64,000 nucleotides of DNA from Phycomyces nitens (Eukaryota > Mucoromycota > Mucoromycetes > Mucorales > Phycomycetaceae), in contig JAHRBC010000004.1 in assembly GCA_022702545.1 (NCBI GenBank), positions 2,046,001 to 2,110,000 on the forward strand, written 5' to 3'. The notes under the pieces were generated by a model that worked only from the letters and a program-made list of their open reading frames with translations, was not told the origin of the DNA and searched no databases. Of the stretch, positions 1-10,388 are shown in pieces. Both the position numbers and the translations under genes were made by a program. Position 1 is the stretch's first letter, and each line of letters begins with the position of its first letter.

Positions 1-601
1 TCAAAGCAGTAGTTAAAGAGTTGGCCATGCTCTCGACCCATGTTTTAAAAAGGTAAACATAAGTATACCGTGAATATAGCTATAGCCATGAATCTAGACC
101 AAATTACTAGGCTGTATATTATGAGAAAAAATTTTATCAATAAAAACATATTCATAAACTATTTGCCATAATCTATTATAAAGAAGTATATAATAAATTA
201 CCAATTGAAAGTATTCAAAGCCTTAAAAATATTAAACAGCCAATAAATACACGTCTGGTGGAAGATAGTTGAATGGATAGACAAGGGAAAGTAATGAAAG
301 TTGAATCTTGATCTGTCAAAAATAGATCTTATTATTGACCTTGAAATAATAATCCATGTAACGTTATACTGAAAAGAGATAAAATATACACTTTCAGTTA
401 CAGTTCTGTACCTCCTTGAGGTTAATGAGCCGACATGCCCAAAACTAGAGCATTATATCTGCCGAATTACTGCAACATCTCATATAACTTGTCATTCATA
501 TCTGGAGAGTAATATTTCTATTTAATTCTAGGATTTTTTATTTATTTGCCTCGGGATTTCACTTACTATCACATCTGGGAATCGTACATTTTTTTGTAGT
601 G
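1..601 (+). mobile_element. Plavaka-type DNA transposon E0, right-end fragment
   Basis: This is the outer arm and terminus of a CACTA-superfamily element whose remainder lies before the window. Bases 560-601 match, in inverted orientation, the terminus of element E6 at 60767-60810 (shared block around CTATCACATNTGGGAATCG), and the end reads TTTTTTTGTAGTG, so its terminal inverted repeat starts CACTAC. Bases 1-52 match an exon of the small third gene of E6 and stay open in the same frame (ending LSTHVLK before a GTAAAC donor). The element sits inside the pseudogene of the next CACTA copy: the flanking GAC at 602-604 is continuous with that gene in the intact copy near 19573. The rest of the arm holds no recognisable gene. 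Confidence 0.72.
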
Positions 602-1052
602 GACGTGGCAATCATCATGTGATGTTCACCTGTCCATACAGAAAGTGAGTATTGGTATTAGTCAAAATACAAAATAGAGATCACTCACATTTTTTATATT
701 TTTATCTAGCCGTCGCAATATAACTATTCAAAGCTGGTTTGTTGGCACCGTGGAATTTTATTTTGAGCATAAAGAGGTTGATAGCACACTGCACTTTCTG
801 GCATTCGTTGAAGTGATGAAAGAGCATGGTACAGCAGCCCATGACTCATCTGTGCCAATTGTAATACGGCGGTCACACAGCTCAACTGGACAAACAACCC
901 AGCCAAAATATGTTGTTAATGTGGATGACATTCAGCATCAAGTTGGGCTCATCCAGTACCCTCCGAGTAGTAATCAGTTCTTTATCATTGCACCATATTA
1001 TGTGTTTAATGACAATCTGCGTGTGACCATGGGGAACCTTGCCACTTTATAA
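602..1052 (+). pseudogene. Transposase-like gene remnant, C-terminal part (copy in C1)
   Basis: Two exons (602-644 and 710-1052) flank a GT-AG intron at 645-709. The encoded segment ends with a block containing HFLAFVEVMKEHG and VGLIQYPPSSNQFFII. This resembles in layout the HVFAFVRWF ... ILPVHRILLEV end of the Tnp2/Plavaka-type transposases elsewhere in the window, so I read it as the C-terminal domain of a diverged transposase. The 5' part is cut off by E0. The frame is open to a stop at 1050-1052. Function is inferred from position inside a CACTA element and weak motif similarity only. Confidence 0.6.
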
Positions 1053-1146
1053 AAATTTTCTTTTTCTTTTTTCTTTCCTTATAAATATCAATACCAAATA
1101 AAATAAAATAAAATGGCTAATAATGTCAAAAATAAAAATTCGGTTT

Positions 1147-1752
1147 CAAAAAAACGGTAGCATAACTACAGTTTTGTTCACACAGGCGAAAAATTATTTT
1201 TCTCAAAAATGCACAACATCTTTAACACCAAATAAAATGCTCATTTCAATAAACAAGGTTGCCTAAAAACTTACGAGCCCTTTCTATGGTACTACAACTA
1301 CCTCATTGCCTGATGAAAAGACATTCCATGCAACTTTTATAATTCGGGATCAATGACATTACCTTTCAACCACAATCTGCGGAGATAAAGTGCTCTAATA
1401 AATATTAATGTCATATAAAATAAAATAAAATGGCTAATAATATCAAAAACAAAAAATTGGTTTCAAAAAAATGGTAGTTATGCTACCGTTTTGTTCACAC
1501 AGGCGAAAAATTATTTTTCTCAAAAATGCGCAACATCGTTAACACCAAATAAAATGCTCATTTCAATAAATAACATTGCCTAAAAACTTACGAGCCCTTT
1601 CTATGGTACTACAACTACCTCATTGCCTGATGAAAAGACATTCCATGCGACTTTTATGAATCGGCATCGATGACATTACCTTTCAACCACAATCTGCGGA
1701 GATAAAGTGCTCAAAAATCATAAAAAACGGTAGTTATGCTACTGTTTTCGGC
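1147..1752. repeat. Subterminal palindromic repeats of C1
   Basis: Three imperfect palindromes built on AACGGTAG ... CTACCGTT lie near 1152, 1466 and 1727, in two tandem blocks of about 290 bp that also repeat the surrounding sequence (CGAAAAATTATTTTTCTCAAAAATGC and TTACGAGCCCTTTCTATGG types). CACTA elements generally carry subterminal motifs bound by their own proteins; these are candidates for that role. Confidence 0.7.
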
Positions 1753-1779
1753 ACAGCTACCAGTCCTTCCGCCGTAGTG

Positions 1780-2093
1780 AACGAGTAAGACAAAGAAGTA
1801 GGGGAAATAAACTAAAGAAGTACAGAATGGTGCAATCCTGCAAGAAAGTGAGAAAGGATTCACAAAGGAAATATAAAAGGAAAGAGTATAAAAAAGGAAA
1901 TAATAAAATGTGATAAAATAAAATAAAGAAAAATTGAAAAGAAAGAGAAATAAAGAAACTCGGGGATCAGCTATCCTTACTCGGCTCGGACTTCTTCTTC
2001 GGACTGGTCCGGCCTCCGACCCCTCCTAGGCCTTTTCCGGGCCCTTGGTCCGGCTTCATGGTTGAAACTGAACTTCCCACAACACACGTGTCA
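1780..2093 (-). mobile_element. Family A LTR 1 (Ty3-like), truncated by C1
   Basis: Minus-strand LTR whose 5' terminus (TGACACGTGTGTTG on the minus strand) is at 2093. It is close to the LTRs at 16023-16702 and 28988-29667. The 3' part is missing because C1 is inserted at 1780. Four A residues (2094-2097) separate it from the next LTR. Oldest visible layer of the stack in front of tRNA-Arg. Confidence 0.8.
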
Positions 2094-2097
2094 AAAA

Positions 2098-2923
2098 TGA
2101 CGCGTGTGTGTTTTGGTTGTGTGTGTATGAATAACCAAAGGTCAAAGAAAATAGAAATATTCGAAACAAAAACTAACAGTTCAACTTAGCCCCAAAATAC
2201 TGGCAATTATTGAATGTTCAGATAAATGAAACAAAGATTTCTTTCAAGACAGAAAATTGATCACAGAATAGATGTTGTTTATTGATTGAAAATAAGGTGT
2301 CTTTTATAGACAATCCTTTTGAATAAAAATATGAGAAAATAAAATAAGGAAAAAACCACAACATAATGAATGAGTCATTTGTTGGGAAAAACGAGAGGAT
2401 AGTAAAATAATAATAAGAGATTTGGATAAGAAGAAATAGGAAGAAAGGAAAATAGTAAAACTAGATGTGAATAGTACGGATCCGCGAATCAGAGAAGGAG
2501 AAAAGAGAAATAAAAGAGACAAGATGTTGGTTGGCGATTTCCAACGAATGACAAAAGAGGAAATGTAAGGAAGTGGTTGTTTAAATGTGATAGATGTTGA
2601 CAGAAGGTTGAGGTGAGAAGGGTAAACGCAAGTTTGTACAAAGAACGAGGTAAAAACATCACTTGCGATTTTTCGTGTACATGCGTACATGAATAAGGTT
2701 TGGCGGGAAAATGCGACAGGCTTACCGACCCTCTCAACTACCCAAGGCACCAATTTCCAATGTCACGTGCTCCGTGACTTAGGCCAGGCTTTCCATGCCT
2801 GCCTTCCACCTTCCGACCATGCGGACCGGACCAAGCTCCTGGGCCCTTCAGTCGGACTGGCCGGACTGGTCAGACCAAGGCGAGATTCGGGGTTCTGGCG
2901 ATCACCCCACCACAACCGTGTCA
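2098..2923 (-). mobile_element. Family A-type solo LTR 2
   Basis: Minus-strand LTR bounded by TGACGCGTG (2098) and CCGTGTCA (2923), that is TGACACGG...CGCGTCA on its own strand. It differs in internal sequence from LTR 1 and LTR 4, so it is a separate subfamily sharing the ends. Bases 2094-2097 (AAAA) fit the left target duplication. No coding sequence; open frames inside are low-complexity artefacts. Confidence 0.75.
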
Positions 2924-2926
2924 AAA

Positions 2927-5660
2927 TGACGCGTGTGGTACTTTGTTGTGTGTAGGAGGTGGACGAGAAAAGAAAGGTACGGGTAGTAATATCACTACAA
3001 AAATTGAGTGGTTTCATTCATAACAAACTACTATATTATCTTACCATTAGTAGACTGAAGTTAAACATAATAAACTTTTTTATTTTTGATGGCGATTATA
3101 TTATTCAATATGTTCTATTGGATAGAATAATAAAGTAGAGCCTTTTAGATGTCATATTTGTTTGTGATTTATTTCTACTTCTTGTAACTATATCATTAAA
3201 TTAATTGGAGTAGAAATAATAAACAAATCAATTATTATCATGTTTATTCTCATAAGAAGGAAGAGAAATATGACCAGTATGCTTGCAAGTAAATAAGTTG
3301 ACTGAAGATAATGAATTGTCTTATAGTTTTATTATTATTTAACAGCATTGTGTACACTCTTGTTCTATATCTAGACATCTTTTTCAACCTAATAAACTAT
3401 AAATTACAAAGATATGAAAATGACGGCAGGCATATTCTTTTGGATTATCATTTTTATTTCCCGCATTTTATCAGGGTCAAACAGCCTTTTAATACAAAGT
3501 ATTTGTTTTTCCTTTTTATTTTTTATATTCTTTTGTGCCTAAATATTACCGCAAAATACTCTGGTAATTAATTCTTTTCTTTCTCTTGTGAATATATTTT
3601 TTACTCAATATATTTTATTATTCATAGGTAACTGCTTATAAATATATTATGGGGCTCTCTATTGCACTTGGCTGTATATCCAAAGGTAAGATCATATTAT
3701 GCTAAAGCTATTCTTTATTAACCAAATCACTCTTTTATATATAGCCACAAATTCTATTTTTCTATCTATCTCAATATAATATTCTGGTAAACCTTTTATA
3801 TTATAAATATGTCCTCTTTAATAACATCTATAACAGACATCTTGCTATGCTCTTATATTGATTCCCGATTGAAATTATCTGGCCATTCCAATGGCTATAT
3901 CTTGTAAGTAAACTAATATTTTAGTATTACATATTGTTTATCTACAAATATTAATATATATCTATTAGACAATAATCATTTGTTGGTATATTACAGAGAG
4001 TCTATCAAATGTTCTATTTATTATATTAAAAATGTAAGTATAAGAATGAATGATTTATATAAAAATAATTTACTAACAATCTTCTCTTTTACTTTTAGAC
4101 AGTATTGGCTTTCTCTCAGCTAGGTAAGTATCTTGGCTCTATTAAGAACCAGTTGATGGTGCTGACCAAGAAATATCGATTGGTAGAATAGATATACCAA
4201 AGAAATAATCTAGAGACTAGAATATATAGCGCAAATGTATTTTTTATCAAATAAAACAAAAAATAAAAATTTTCAGAATCTATTGCTCCAAAAAAACAAT
4301 AAACCAGAGAGGCTTGTTTGCATAGAATAACTACAATTACCTTGCAATAGTCTACAATCATCCTTGATGGACTGTTAAAACATATTATAAAACCCACTAT
4401 AAAATATAATGAAAGATAAAACTGGTTGTTTGTAAGTGGTCAATCTCCCCTGACACAAACTGTCTGTGTATCGTAAAATACAATGCAAAAAAGGATAGAT
4501 CGACTAGGAATATATTGTGGCTACAATGTATATTTAAGTTTTGCACTGTTTGAGGGCATTTAAATATTCTACATTGGATTCTTGTACACCAGTAGGTAGG
4601 ATGATTCAGTTCACTCCCATATCTTTTTAGTCTACTACAGATCACGATTATATATTACCAAAAGCATAGTAAAACTATACAATTAAGTAGCTTATTTTAT
4701 AAGTTTTATCTACATAATACTCTTAGACTTTTGTAGTGTATGGATCGAAATCCGGAATGGAGGAAGAATAGGTTCGAAAAGGAGGAAACGGGTGTAAATA
4801 AGATAGTCGCTTTGTTACCAAAGTGACTACAAGGACAGGAATAAGAAATGCTTTCACAAAAGTGAGAGCAAAAAGGGGATACAAATAGGATGGATACAAA
4901 TATATGATATTAACTTCACCACAGGTGAATCAATAACGAAATACAGCACAGGGATACAAATGAGAATAAAAAAAACGGGGGTAGTCAATCTTCCAAGAAG
5001 ACTTGACTAATACAAATAAAAATATAAAGAACAACCAATCTTCCACGAAGACTTGGTAAGAAACAAAATATAACGGAAGAAATTCACAAGAAAGAATAAG
5101 GATTCAGACAACTTTGTCAGAGAAGAAACTTGTATCAGAATTCGACCTTGTTTATTGAGCGTTTGATTTTGAGATATTTATACTAATTGTTGGATAAAAT
5201 AATATACGATAAAATAATAGAAAGATGTTGTATGAAATCATAAAATAACATACGGAAGAGTTGACAGAAGATTGGATAGAATAGAATCAATAAAAATAAA
5301 AATAATAATAAAACTAAATAAATGAGAAAATTGTTGGGAGATTTGTAGACTTGACTAACGAGAGATTCTTTACCAAATTTGTTAAAGAAGTGTACAACAA
5401 AACACAACACTAAATTTTAGTGTGAGTGGAAATCGAAAGAAAGGGGAAAAGGTTTTGTTAAGGAAAAATTAGAAAAATTGAGAGACAAGAAAAAAAAATG
5501 TCAAAGGGAAAAGGTGCAAAGGTCTTCGCCCGCCGTCGGCAAATGAAATAAATTGAGGACCACGTCACGACTACCTGCACCGTCAGTGACCTTGGCTACC
5601 CAAAACGGCCCAAAAATCGGGTTGCGACTGAGGCCGACAACATCACAACACACCGTGTCA
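2927..5660 (-). mobile_element. Family A-type solo LTR 3, interrupted by a DNA transposon
   Basis: Minus-strand LTR with ends TGACGCGTG at 2927 and CCGTGTCA at 5660, split by the CACTA-type insertion at 2993-4738. Without it the LTR is about 985 bp. AAAA flanks it on both sides (2923-2926, where the first A is shared with LTR 2, and 5661-5664), consistent with a 4-bp duplication. No gene is seen. Confidence 0.72.
2993..4738. mobile_element. Non-autonomous CACTA/Plavaka-like element
   Basis: Starts CACTACAAAAATTGAG and ends GACTTTTGTAGTG, with a perfect 3-bp target duplication TAT (2990-2992 and 4739-4741). No transposase or accessory gene is present. The interior carries several short segments bounded by GTAAGT-type donors and TAG acceptors (for example around 3690-4130), like the outer-arm micro-exon gene of the larger elements. 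Part of 4190-4270 resembles the E4 arm near 55660-55800. It looks like an arm-derived deletion product of a Plavaka-type element, probably moved by transposase supplied in trans. Confidence 0.8.
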
Positions 5661-5666
5661 AAAAAG

Positions 5667-6418
5667 TGACGCGTGATGTGTGTATACGGTTGTGTATAGT
5701 GACGAACGACGGCAAATAATAAAACGATAATAAAGATAAAGAAAATGACTAACGAAACTCAACAGTATATTCCCAAAATGTAACCGGGCAAAATATCACT
5801 GCTCTTCAGAGATCGAAAAGTACAAATAAAATAAAATAGAACCGGTATTAAACCCAACGAAAGATGATTTTTATTGATTGAAAACTGAATGTCTTTTATA
5901 GACATTCAGAATCGAAAAGGAATAACTGAAAATAATAAAATAAATGGATGGAATTGTGCCATCGCAGTCAAGGTAAAACAAAGAATAAAGAAATAAGTGA
6001 ATAAAATGATGTAATTCTAGACAAGTGTGATAAAGTATAGTATAAAAATATTGTAAAAATAATAAAGGTAAAAATGGAAGAAGTACATTGTACAAAGACA
6101 ATTGTTTAAAGAGGTGTAAAATGGTGCAATCCTGCAAGAAGGTGTCAAGGATTCACAAAAGAAATAGAAAAGGAAATAATATAAAAAAGGAAATAAATAA
6201 ATGTGATAAAATAAAAACGGGAAAAGACTGGGAAGAAAGAAAAATATAGAAACTCGGGGATCGCCCAGCCAACGTCACCTCACCGGAAACCCGCCCAACT
6301 CACTCGGCTCGGACTTCTTACTCGGACTTGTCCGGCCACCGACCCCTCCTACGTCTATGTCCGGGCCCTTGGTCCGGCTTCATGGTCGAAACCGAACCTG
6401 CCCACAACACACGTGTCA
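5667..6418 (-). mobile_element. Family A solo LTR 4, adjacent to tRNA-Arg
   Basis: 752 bp, the same length as and nearly identical to the 3' LTR at 14715-15466, on the minus strand. Ends are TGACGCGTGATG at 5667 and CACGTGTCA at 6418. Target duplication AAAG at 5663-5666 and 6419-6422. The LTR 5' end lies 9 bp from the first base of tRNA-Arg and points away from it. Youngest layer of the stack. Confidence 0.88.
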
Positions 6419-6427
6419 AAAGAGTAT

Positions 6428-6500
6428 GGGACTATGGCCCAATGGACAAGGCGTCTGACTACGAATCAGGAGATTCCAGGTTCGACCCCTGGTAGTCTCA
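6428..6500 (+). tRNA. tRNA-Arg (anticodon ACG)
   Basis: A full cloverleaf can be drawn: acceptor GGGACTA/TAGTCTC with one G-U pair, D arm GCC...GGC, anticodon stem TCTGA/TCAGG with loop CTACGAA, T stem CCAGG/CCTGG with TTCGACC, and discriminator A at 6500. The anticodon ACG reads CGN arginine codons. A T-run at 6506-6511 is the Pol III terminator. The 3' CCA is not encoded, as in eukaryotes. It is flanked by LTR 4 nine bases upstream and a family B-like LTR 18 bases downstream. Confidence 0.95.
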
Positions 6501-6518
6501 CATACTTTTTTGATCATT

Positions 6519-6847
6519 TGTCATTTTGTTGTTTTGCTTAATTTTGGTGATACAAATTCTAGTGACTTGTCTTTACAAATGAAGCATGATTTGAAATGAT
6601 TATTCATCTGTTTGTAATTTTAGAAATTGGTAATCAGTTTATAATAATTTTGTAAGAACATTAGACACCTCTTTAGTGTAGTCAAAGATGAATAATCATT
6701 TAGGAAACTATATAAGATATCCCAATTCAAAACAATAAAAATTATCTTTTATTCTCTCTCTTATTTTGAATACTCCTGTGTATTAAAGCTTGACCAATTT
6801 GACTACGTTTACAGTGAATTGAAAGATAGCCTAGATCAGGAATGACA
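6519..6847 (+). mobile_element. Family B-like LTR downstream of tRNA-Arg
   Basis: Ends are TGTCATT...AATGACA. The interior aligns with the family B LTR (30952-31263), for example CTATATAAGATA near 6710, AACAATAAAAA near 6733, and AGATCAGGAATGACA at the end. No target duplication is visible, so it may be a 5' LTR with a remnant of internal sequence (6848-6905, containing an 8-bp inverted repeat TGTTAGGA/TCCTAACA). Confidence 0.7.
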
Positions 6848-6910
6848 AAATGAAATTGTTAGGATTGGTTCCTAACAGCCTTCGCGCCACACTCCCGAAA
6901 TGGACACTAG

Positions 6911-7290
6911 TGTTGTATCCAACATAATCATAGATTGAAACATTAACACAAATTACCAATATTGAAACATATTGAATAACCGACCTACTGGAAGTGCACT
7001 AAAGAGTGTACCTTTCCAAATACATTATTCATACGTAAAGACACACTAACAACTAGTACTAACACACTGGTTAATAGTACTAAGTAAAATAACAAGTCAT
7101 ATCTAATAGTTGGTAGAGAGAACAGACATTACATGATATCATCATATCATCACTAGCACTCATCTCAATGTCTATATAAACGCACAATACGAATAGCAAT
7201 AGTCTTCATCTTATTCACAAATTCTTTCTCTCTTAATAAACAAAGTCTCACCGTACTCTTGTCCGTGCTTTGTTTTCCTCTGATTTAACA
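6911..7290 (+). mobile_element. Copia-like solo LTR
   Basis: 380 bp, starts TGTTGTATCC and ends TTTAACA, flanked by a perfect 5-bp duplication ACTAG (6906-6910 and 7291-7295). TCTATATAAACG near 7171 is a TATA box and CTTAATAAAC near 7234 a polyadenylation signal. TGTTG ends with a 5-bp duplication are typical of Ty1/copia elements. Strand and superfamily are inferred from these signals because no coding region survives. Confidence 0.72.
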
Positions 7291-7456
7291 ACTAGCTAGA
7301 AGACCAATACATCATAGCTATCTTTAGACTTTCCTTTCTTGTACACCCACCCGCCACAGTTACCAATCATTATATTTAGACACATCTTTATCCTAGCTAG
7401 AAAACATATAAATATCAGTAGAGCTTGATCGTAGAAAGATCAAGCGAACAATGTCT

Positions 7457-7804
7457 TGTCAAGTCTCGACTGGGTGTATCTTGCTAATGCTTGACTTAGA
7501 TGAGTTTTGCAATAGATCACCACCAACTAGGACGTTTAGGATAAATAGGAATATAGATAATTGAATGCTTTTTTATTGATACAAATCGTTGCAGTATTTA
7601 TACAGATTTTATAAGTGAAACTATCTAAACTAATTACTTTTTACTCAAGACACATTGGTTATCTCTTTATGAGAGGCGATGAGAATATGTCTTGGTTTTA
7701 CAAAAAGGGGAACCAATCGGTATAACCTTGAAGACATATGTTAAAAGCATTACCGATTGGGTACCTGATTATCTGGGTTATTATTCGCTATGTCAACTCT
7801 GACA
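7457..7804 (-). mobile_element. Family B-like solo LTR, minus strand
   Basis: 348 bp with TGTCA...TGACA ends and a perfect 4-bp duplication GTCT (7453-7456, 7805-7808). Read on the minus strand it aligns with the LTR at 7874-8249: both share TCAATAAAAA after a TATAAATA box and the terminal TGTCAGAGTTGACAT segment. No gene. Confidence 0.8.
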
Positions 7805-7873
7805 GTCTTTTATTAAATAACTTATCCTTGAAACTCCTGTTTCTGCCTCTTGCCTTGTCTGCTTGGATCAGTT

Positions 7874-8249
7874 TGTCAGAGTTGACATCAGCAACCGAAA
7901 TCGGCTCTTGATAGGCAACCAGTAATGGTTGACCTTGTTGGGTAAACGATCAAGACCTTGCCGATTGGTTTCCCTATATATGTTTCTAAATGTCTCAAGT
8001 GTCTTAGATTGTGAATATCTCTTAAGTATATTCTACTGGACAATAGCCATCTAAGACATATTAACGTAGCTATACATTTAGCCATAAATCTAATTACATT
8101 TTGTATAAATAGTAAAAGGATTTGTATCAATAAAAAGCCATCTATCTATTACCTAAAAACTATTATTTGAACTTGACGATCCCCAGTGGTATTGATTCTG
8201 CGACTTAGTTACAAGTGCCAGAAAAGAAATACCAGATCGATACCTGACA
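7874..8249 (+). mobile_element. Family B-like solo LTR, plus strand
   Basis: 376 bp, ends TGTCAG...CTGACA, with a perfect 4-bp duplication AGTT (7870-7873, 8250-8253). Its last 70 bp are a diverged version of the family B LTR end (CCCCAGTGG...CAGATC). It lies 45 bp beyond the 3' end of the minus-strand tRNA-Gly, in opposite orientation to it. A TATAAATA box lies near 8106 and AATAAAAA near 8132. Confidence 0.8.
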
Positions 8250-8294
8250 AGTTCCTGACAGAAATTGAGAAAAATAAGAAATGCGAAAAACAAA

Positions 8295-8365
8295 TGCGCG
8301 GACCGGGAATCGAACCCGGGCCCTTCGCGTGGCAGGCGAAGATTATACCACTTAACCATCCGCGC
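8295..8365 (-). tRNA. tRNA-Gly (anticodon GCC), copy 1
   Basis: On the minus strand the acceptor GCGCGGA/TCCGCGC closes a full cloverleaf with an anticodon loop CTGCCAC (GCC), a T arm containing GGTTCGATTCC (B box) and discriminator A. It is identical in the readable arms to the copy at 30870-30940. TTTGTTTTT immediately follows as the Pol III terminator. The full family A retrotransposon begins 9 bp upstream. Confidence 0.96.
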
Positions 8366-8374
8366 AGATATATT

Positions 8375-9108
8375 TGACACGTGTGTTGTGGGCAGGTTCG
8401 GTTTTGATTATGAAGCCGGACCAAGGGCCCGGACATAGACGTAGGAGGGGTCGGTGGCCGGACAAGTCCGAGTAAGAAGTCCGAGCCGAGTGAGTTGGGC
8501 GGGTTTCCGGTGAGGTGACGTTGGCTGGGCAATCCCCGAGTTTCTATATTTTTCTTTCTTCCCAGTCTTTTCCCGTTTTTATTTTATCACATTTATTTAT
8601 TTCCTTTTTTATATTATTTCCTTTTCTATTTCTTTTGTGAATCCTTGACACCTTCTTGCAGGATTGCACCATTTAACACCTCTTTAAACAATTGTCTTTG
8701 TACAATGTACTTCTTCCATTTTTACCTTTATTATTTTTACAATATTTTTATACTATACTTTATCACACTTGTCTAGAATTACATCATTTTATTCACTTAT
8801 TTCTTTATTCTTTGTTTTACCTTGACTGCGATGGCACAATTCCATCCATTTATTTTATTATTTTCAGTTATTCTTTTTCGATTCTGAATGTCTATAAAAG
8901 ACATTCAGTTTTCCATCAATAAAAGAGATCTTTCGTTGGGTTTAATACCGGTTCTATTTTATTTTATTTGTACTTTTCGATCTCTGAAGAGCAGTGATAT
9001 TTTGCCCGGTTACATTTTGGGAATATACTGTTGAGTTTCGTTAGTCATTTTCTTTATCTTTATTATCGTTCGTCACTATACACAACCGTATACACACATC
9101 ACGCGTCA
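8375..9108 (+). repeat. 5' LTR of family A copy 1, with promoter
   Basis: 734 bp, TGACACGTGTG...CACGCGTCA. CTATAAAAGACATTC near 8892 is a clear TATA box, and CAATAAAAG near 8915 can serve as the polyadenylation signal in the 3' copy. An 18-bp segment present at about 15411-15428 in the 3' LTR is absent here. The sequence after the LTR (TTGGAGGTCGTGCCGAGG) is in the primer-binding position; its tRNA was not identified. Confidence 0.9.
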
Positions 9109-9180
9109 AATTGGAGGTCGTGCCGAGGACACTATATCTTTTATTTCAAATTTATTCAACTCTAAACCGTGCTGTGCAAG

Positions 9181-10326
9181 ATGCCCCCTAGTCAGACAAC
9201 AACTCCTACGCCCGAGCGTAAGTCCAACATCTCGAAGTACCTCTCAGCTCCTGAGATTTTCGTGGGAGGACCCAACGCTGAGGCCCTTTCTTGGTTACAA
9301 CACATGGAGCGGCTCAAGCGAGGTGTCGGAATGAGCGATGAGGAGGCGATCCTGGTGGCCGCGACGCATTTCCGGGGAACAGCTGCGAAGTGGTGGGCGA
9401 TCCACGAGGAGGAGATCGTTACATGGGAGAAGTTCGTCGAGGAGTTTAAGAAGCAGTTTGCTGCAAGGCATATGGAGGACATCTGGTGGAACGAGATTGA
9501 GCAGATCCGCCAGGGTCAAGGACAGAGTGTCGGCGACGTCGCTCTGAGATTGCAGGAGTTGTTTGGCCTGGTTGCGCTCTCCAATGAGTCGCAAAAGGTC
9601 AGAATTTTGTTGAAGGCGCTGAGAGAAGAGGTGGCGTACGAGGTGGAGAAGATGGGTGTGCCTCGTTCGTGGAACGATCTGGTGAACATGGCGACGAAGG
9701 TGGAAACCGTCGAGGAGAAGTACCGTCGTTCTGGTGCTCGTTCTGGTCCCGAGTTTGGGAATCTCTCTGTCGCTGGTTCTTTGGCGAAGAACAGTTTTGT
9801 GGAGGATGCGTTGTCGGAGCTGATAAAGGAGTTTAAGACCATGAAGATCCACTTGGTGGACACCCATGCGTCTGGGTTCGGTGGTCCGGGCTTTGCTGGT
9901 CCGTCCAGCTATGGTGTTCCTGGTTTCGCTGGTCCGTCCAGCTATGGTGCTCCTGGTTTTGCTGGTCCGTCCGGTTATGGTGGTCCTGGTTTTGCTGGTC
10001 CGTCCGGCTATGGTGGCGCTGGTCCTTCTGGTCCGTCCGGTTTTGGTGGCTCTGGTCCTTCTGGTCCGTCTGGTTTTGGTGGTTCTGGTGGTTCTGGTCC
10101 GTCTGGTTTTGGTGGTTCTGGTGGTTCTGGTACTGGTCCGTCCGGTTATGGTGGTCCTGGTCCGTCCGGACAGTCTGGTGTTGGTGGTGGTGCTTCTGGT
10201 TCTGCTCCTTCTGGTCCTCGAGTTGTTACATGCTTCTGGTGTAACGAAGAGGGACACATCAAGCCAAATTGTCCCAAGAGAGCCAATAAGGAAGCCGAGT
10301 CGGGAAAAGGCAAAGGGCATCAGTAA
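9181..10326 (+). CDS. gag: Gag polyprotein, family A copy 1
   Basis: 381 residues from the ATG at 9181. Upstream in-frame codons lack an ATG, so this is the start. Residues 15-190 form an Ty3-type capsid-like domain (motifs FVGGPNAEALSWLQHMERL and AAKWWA). A long low-complexity Gly/Ser/Pro region follows (about residues 235-345). Near the C-terminus is a CCHC zinc knuckle, CFWCNEEGHIKPNC, for RNA packaging. It would assemble the virus-like particle in the cytoplasm. The stop overlaps the region where pol is open in a different frame (back across CAGTAAG), pointing to frameshift expression of Pol. Confidence 0.9.
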   Translation: MPPSQTTTPTPERKSNISKYLSAPEIFVGGPNAEALSWLQHMERLKRGVGMSDEEAILVAATHFRGTAAKWWAIHEEEIVTWEKFVEEFKKQFAARHMEDIWWNEIEQIRQGQGQSVGDVALRLQELFGLVALSNESQKVRILLKALREEVAYEVEKMGVPRSWNDLVNMATKVETVEEKYRRSGARSGPEFGNLSVAGSLAKNSFVEDALSELIKEFKTMKIHLVDTHASGFGGPGFAGPSSYGVPGFAGPSSYGAPGFAGPSGYGGPGFAGPSGYGGAGPSGPSGFGGSGPSGPSGFGGSGGSGPSGFGGSGGSGTGPSGYGGPGPSGQSGVGGGASGSAPSGPRVVTCFWCNEEGHIKPNCPKRANKEAESGKGKGHQ

Positions 10327-10388
10327 GTTTTGCTGATGCCCGCAATCAAACTTACCCCCCACCCCCACAAGACGACGCCGAGGTTAAC

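Larger units (their letters stand above)
602..1779 (+). mobile_element. CACTA element C1, right part, interrupted by E0
   Basis: Near-identical to the right third of the complete element at 17104-20756. It ends in CCGCCGTAGTG, the same terminal repeat, and carries the same palindromic subterminal motifs. Its left part is displaced by E0 and lies outside the window. The right end abuts the LTR at 1780, so C1 had inserted into that LTR. It contains only the last part of a transposase-like gene. Confidence 0.8.

Noticed and set aside
2304..2753. 149-codon open frame on the minus strand
   Set aside because: Lies within an LTR; Ser/Phe/Leu-rich, no homology to other copies beyond the LTR.
8692..8922. 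Identical small hydrophobic open frames at 8692, 15032 and 5871
   Set aside because: Repeated because they lie in LTR copies; T-rich, no start context, no conservation in other LTR subfamilies.
9295..10368. 357-codon open frame opposite gag
   Set aside because: Arg/Thr-rich shadow of the Gly/Ser/Pro repeat in gag on the other strand.
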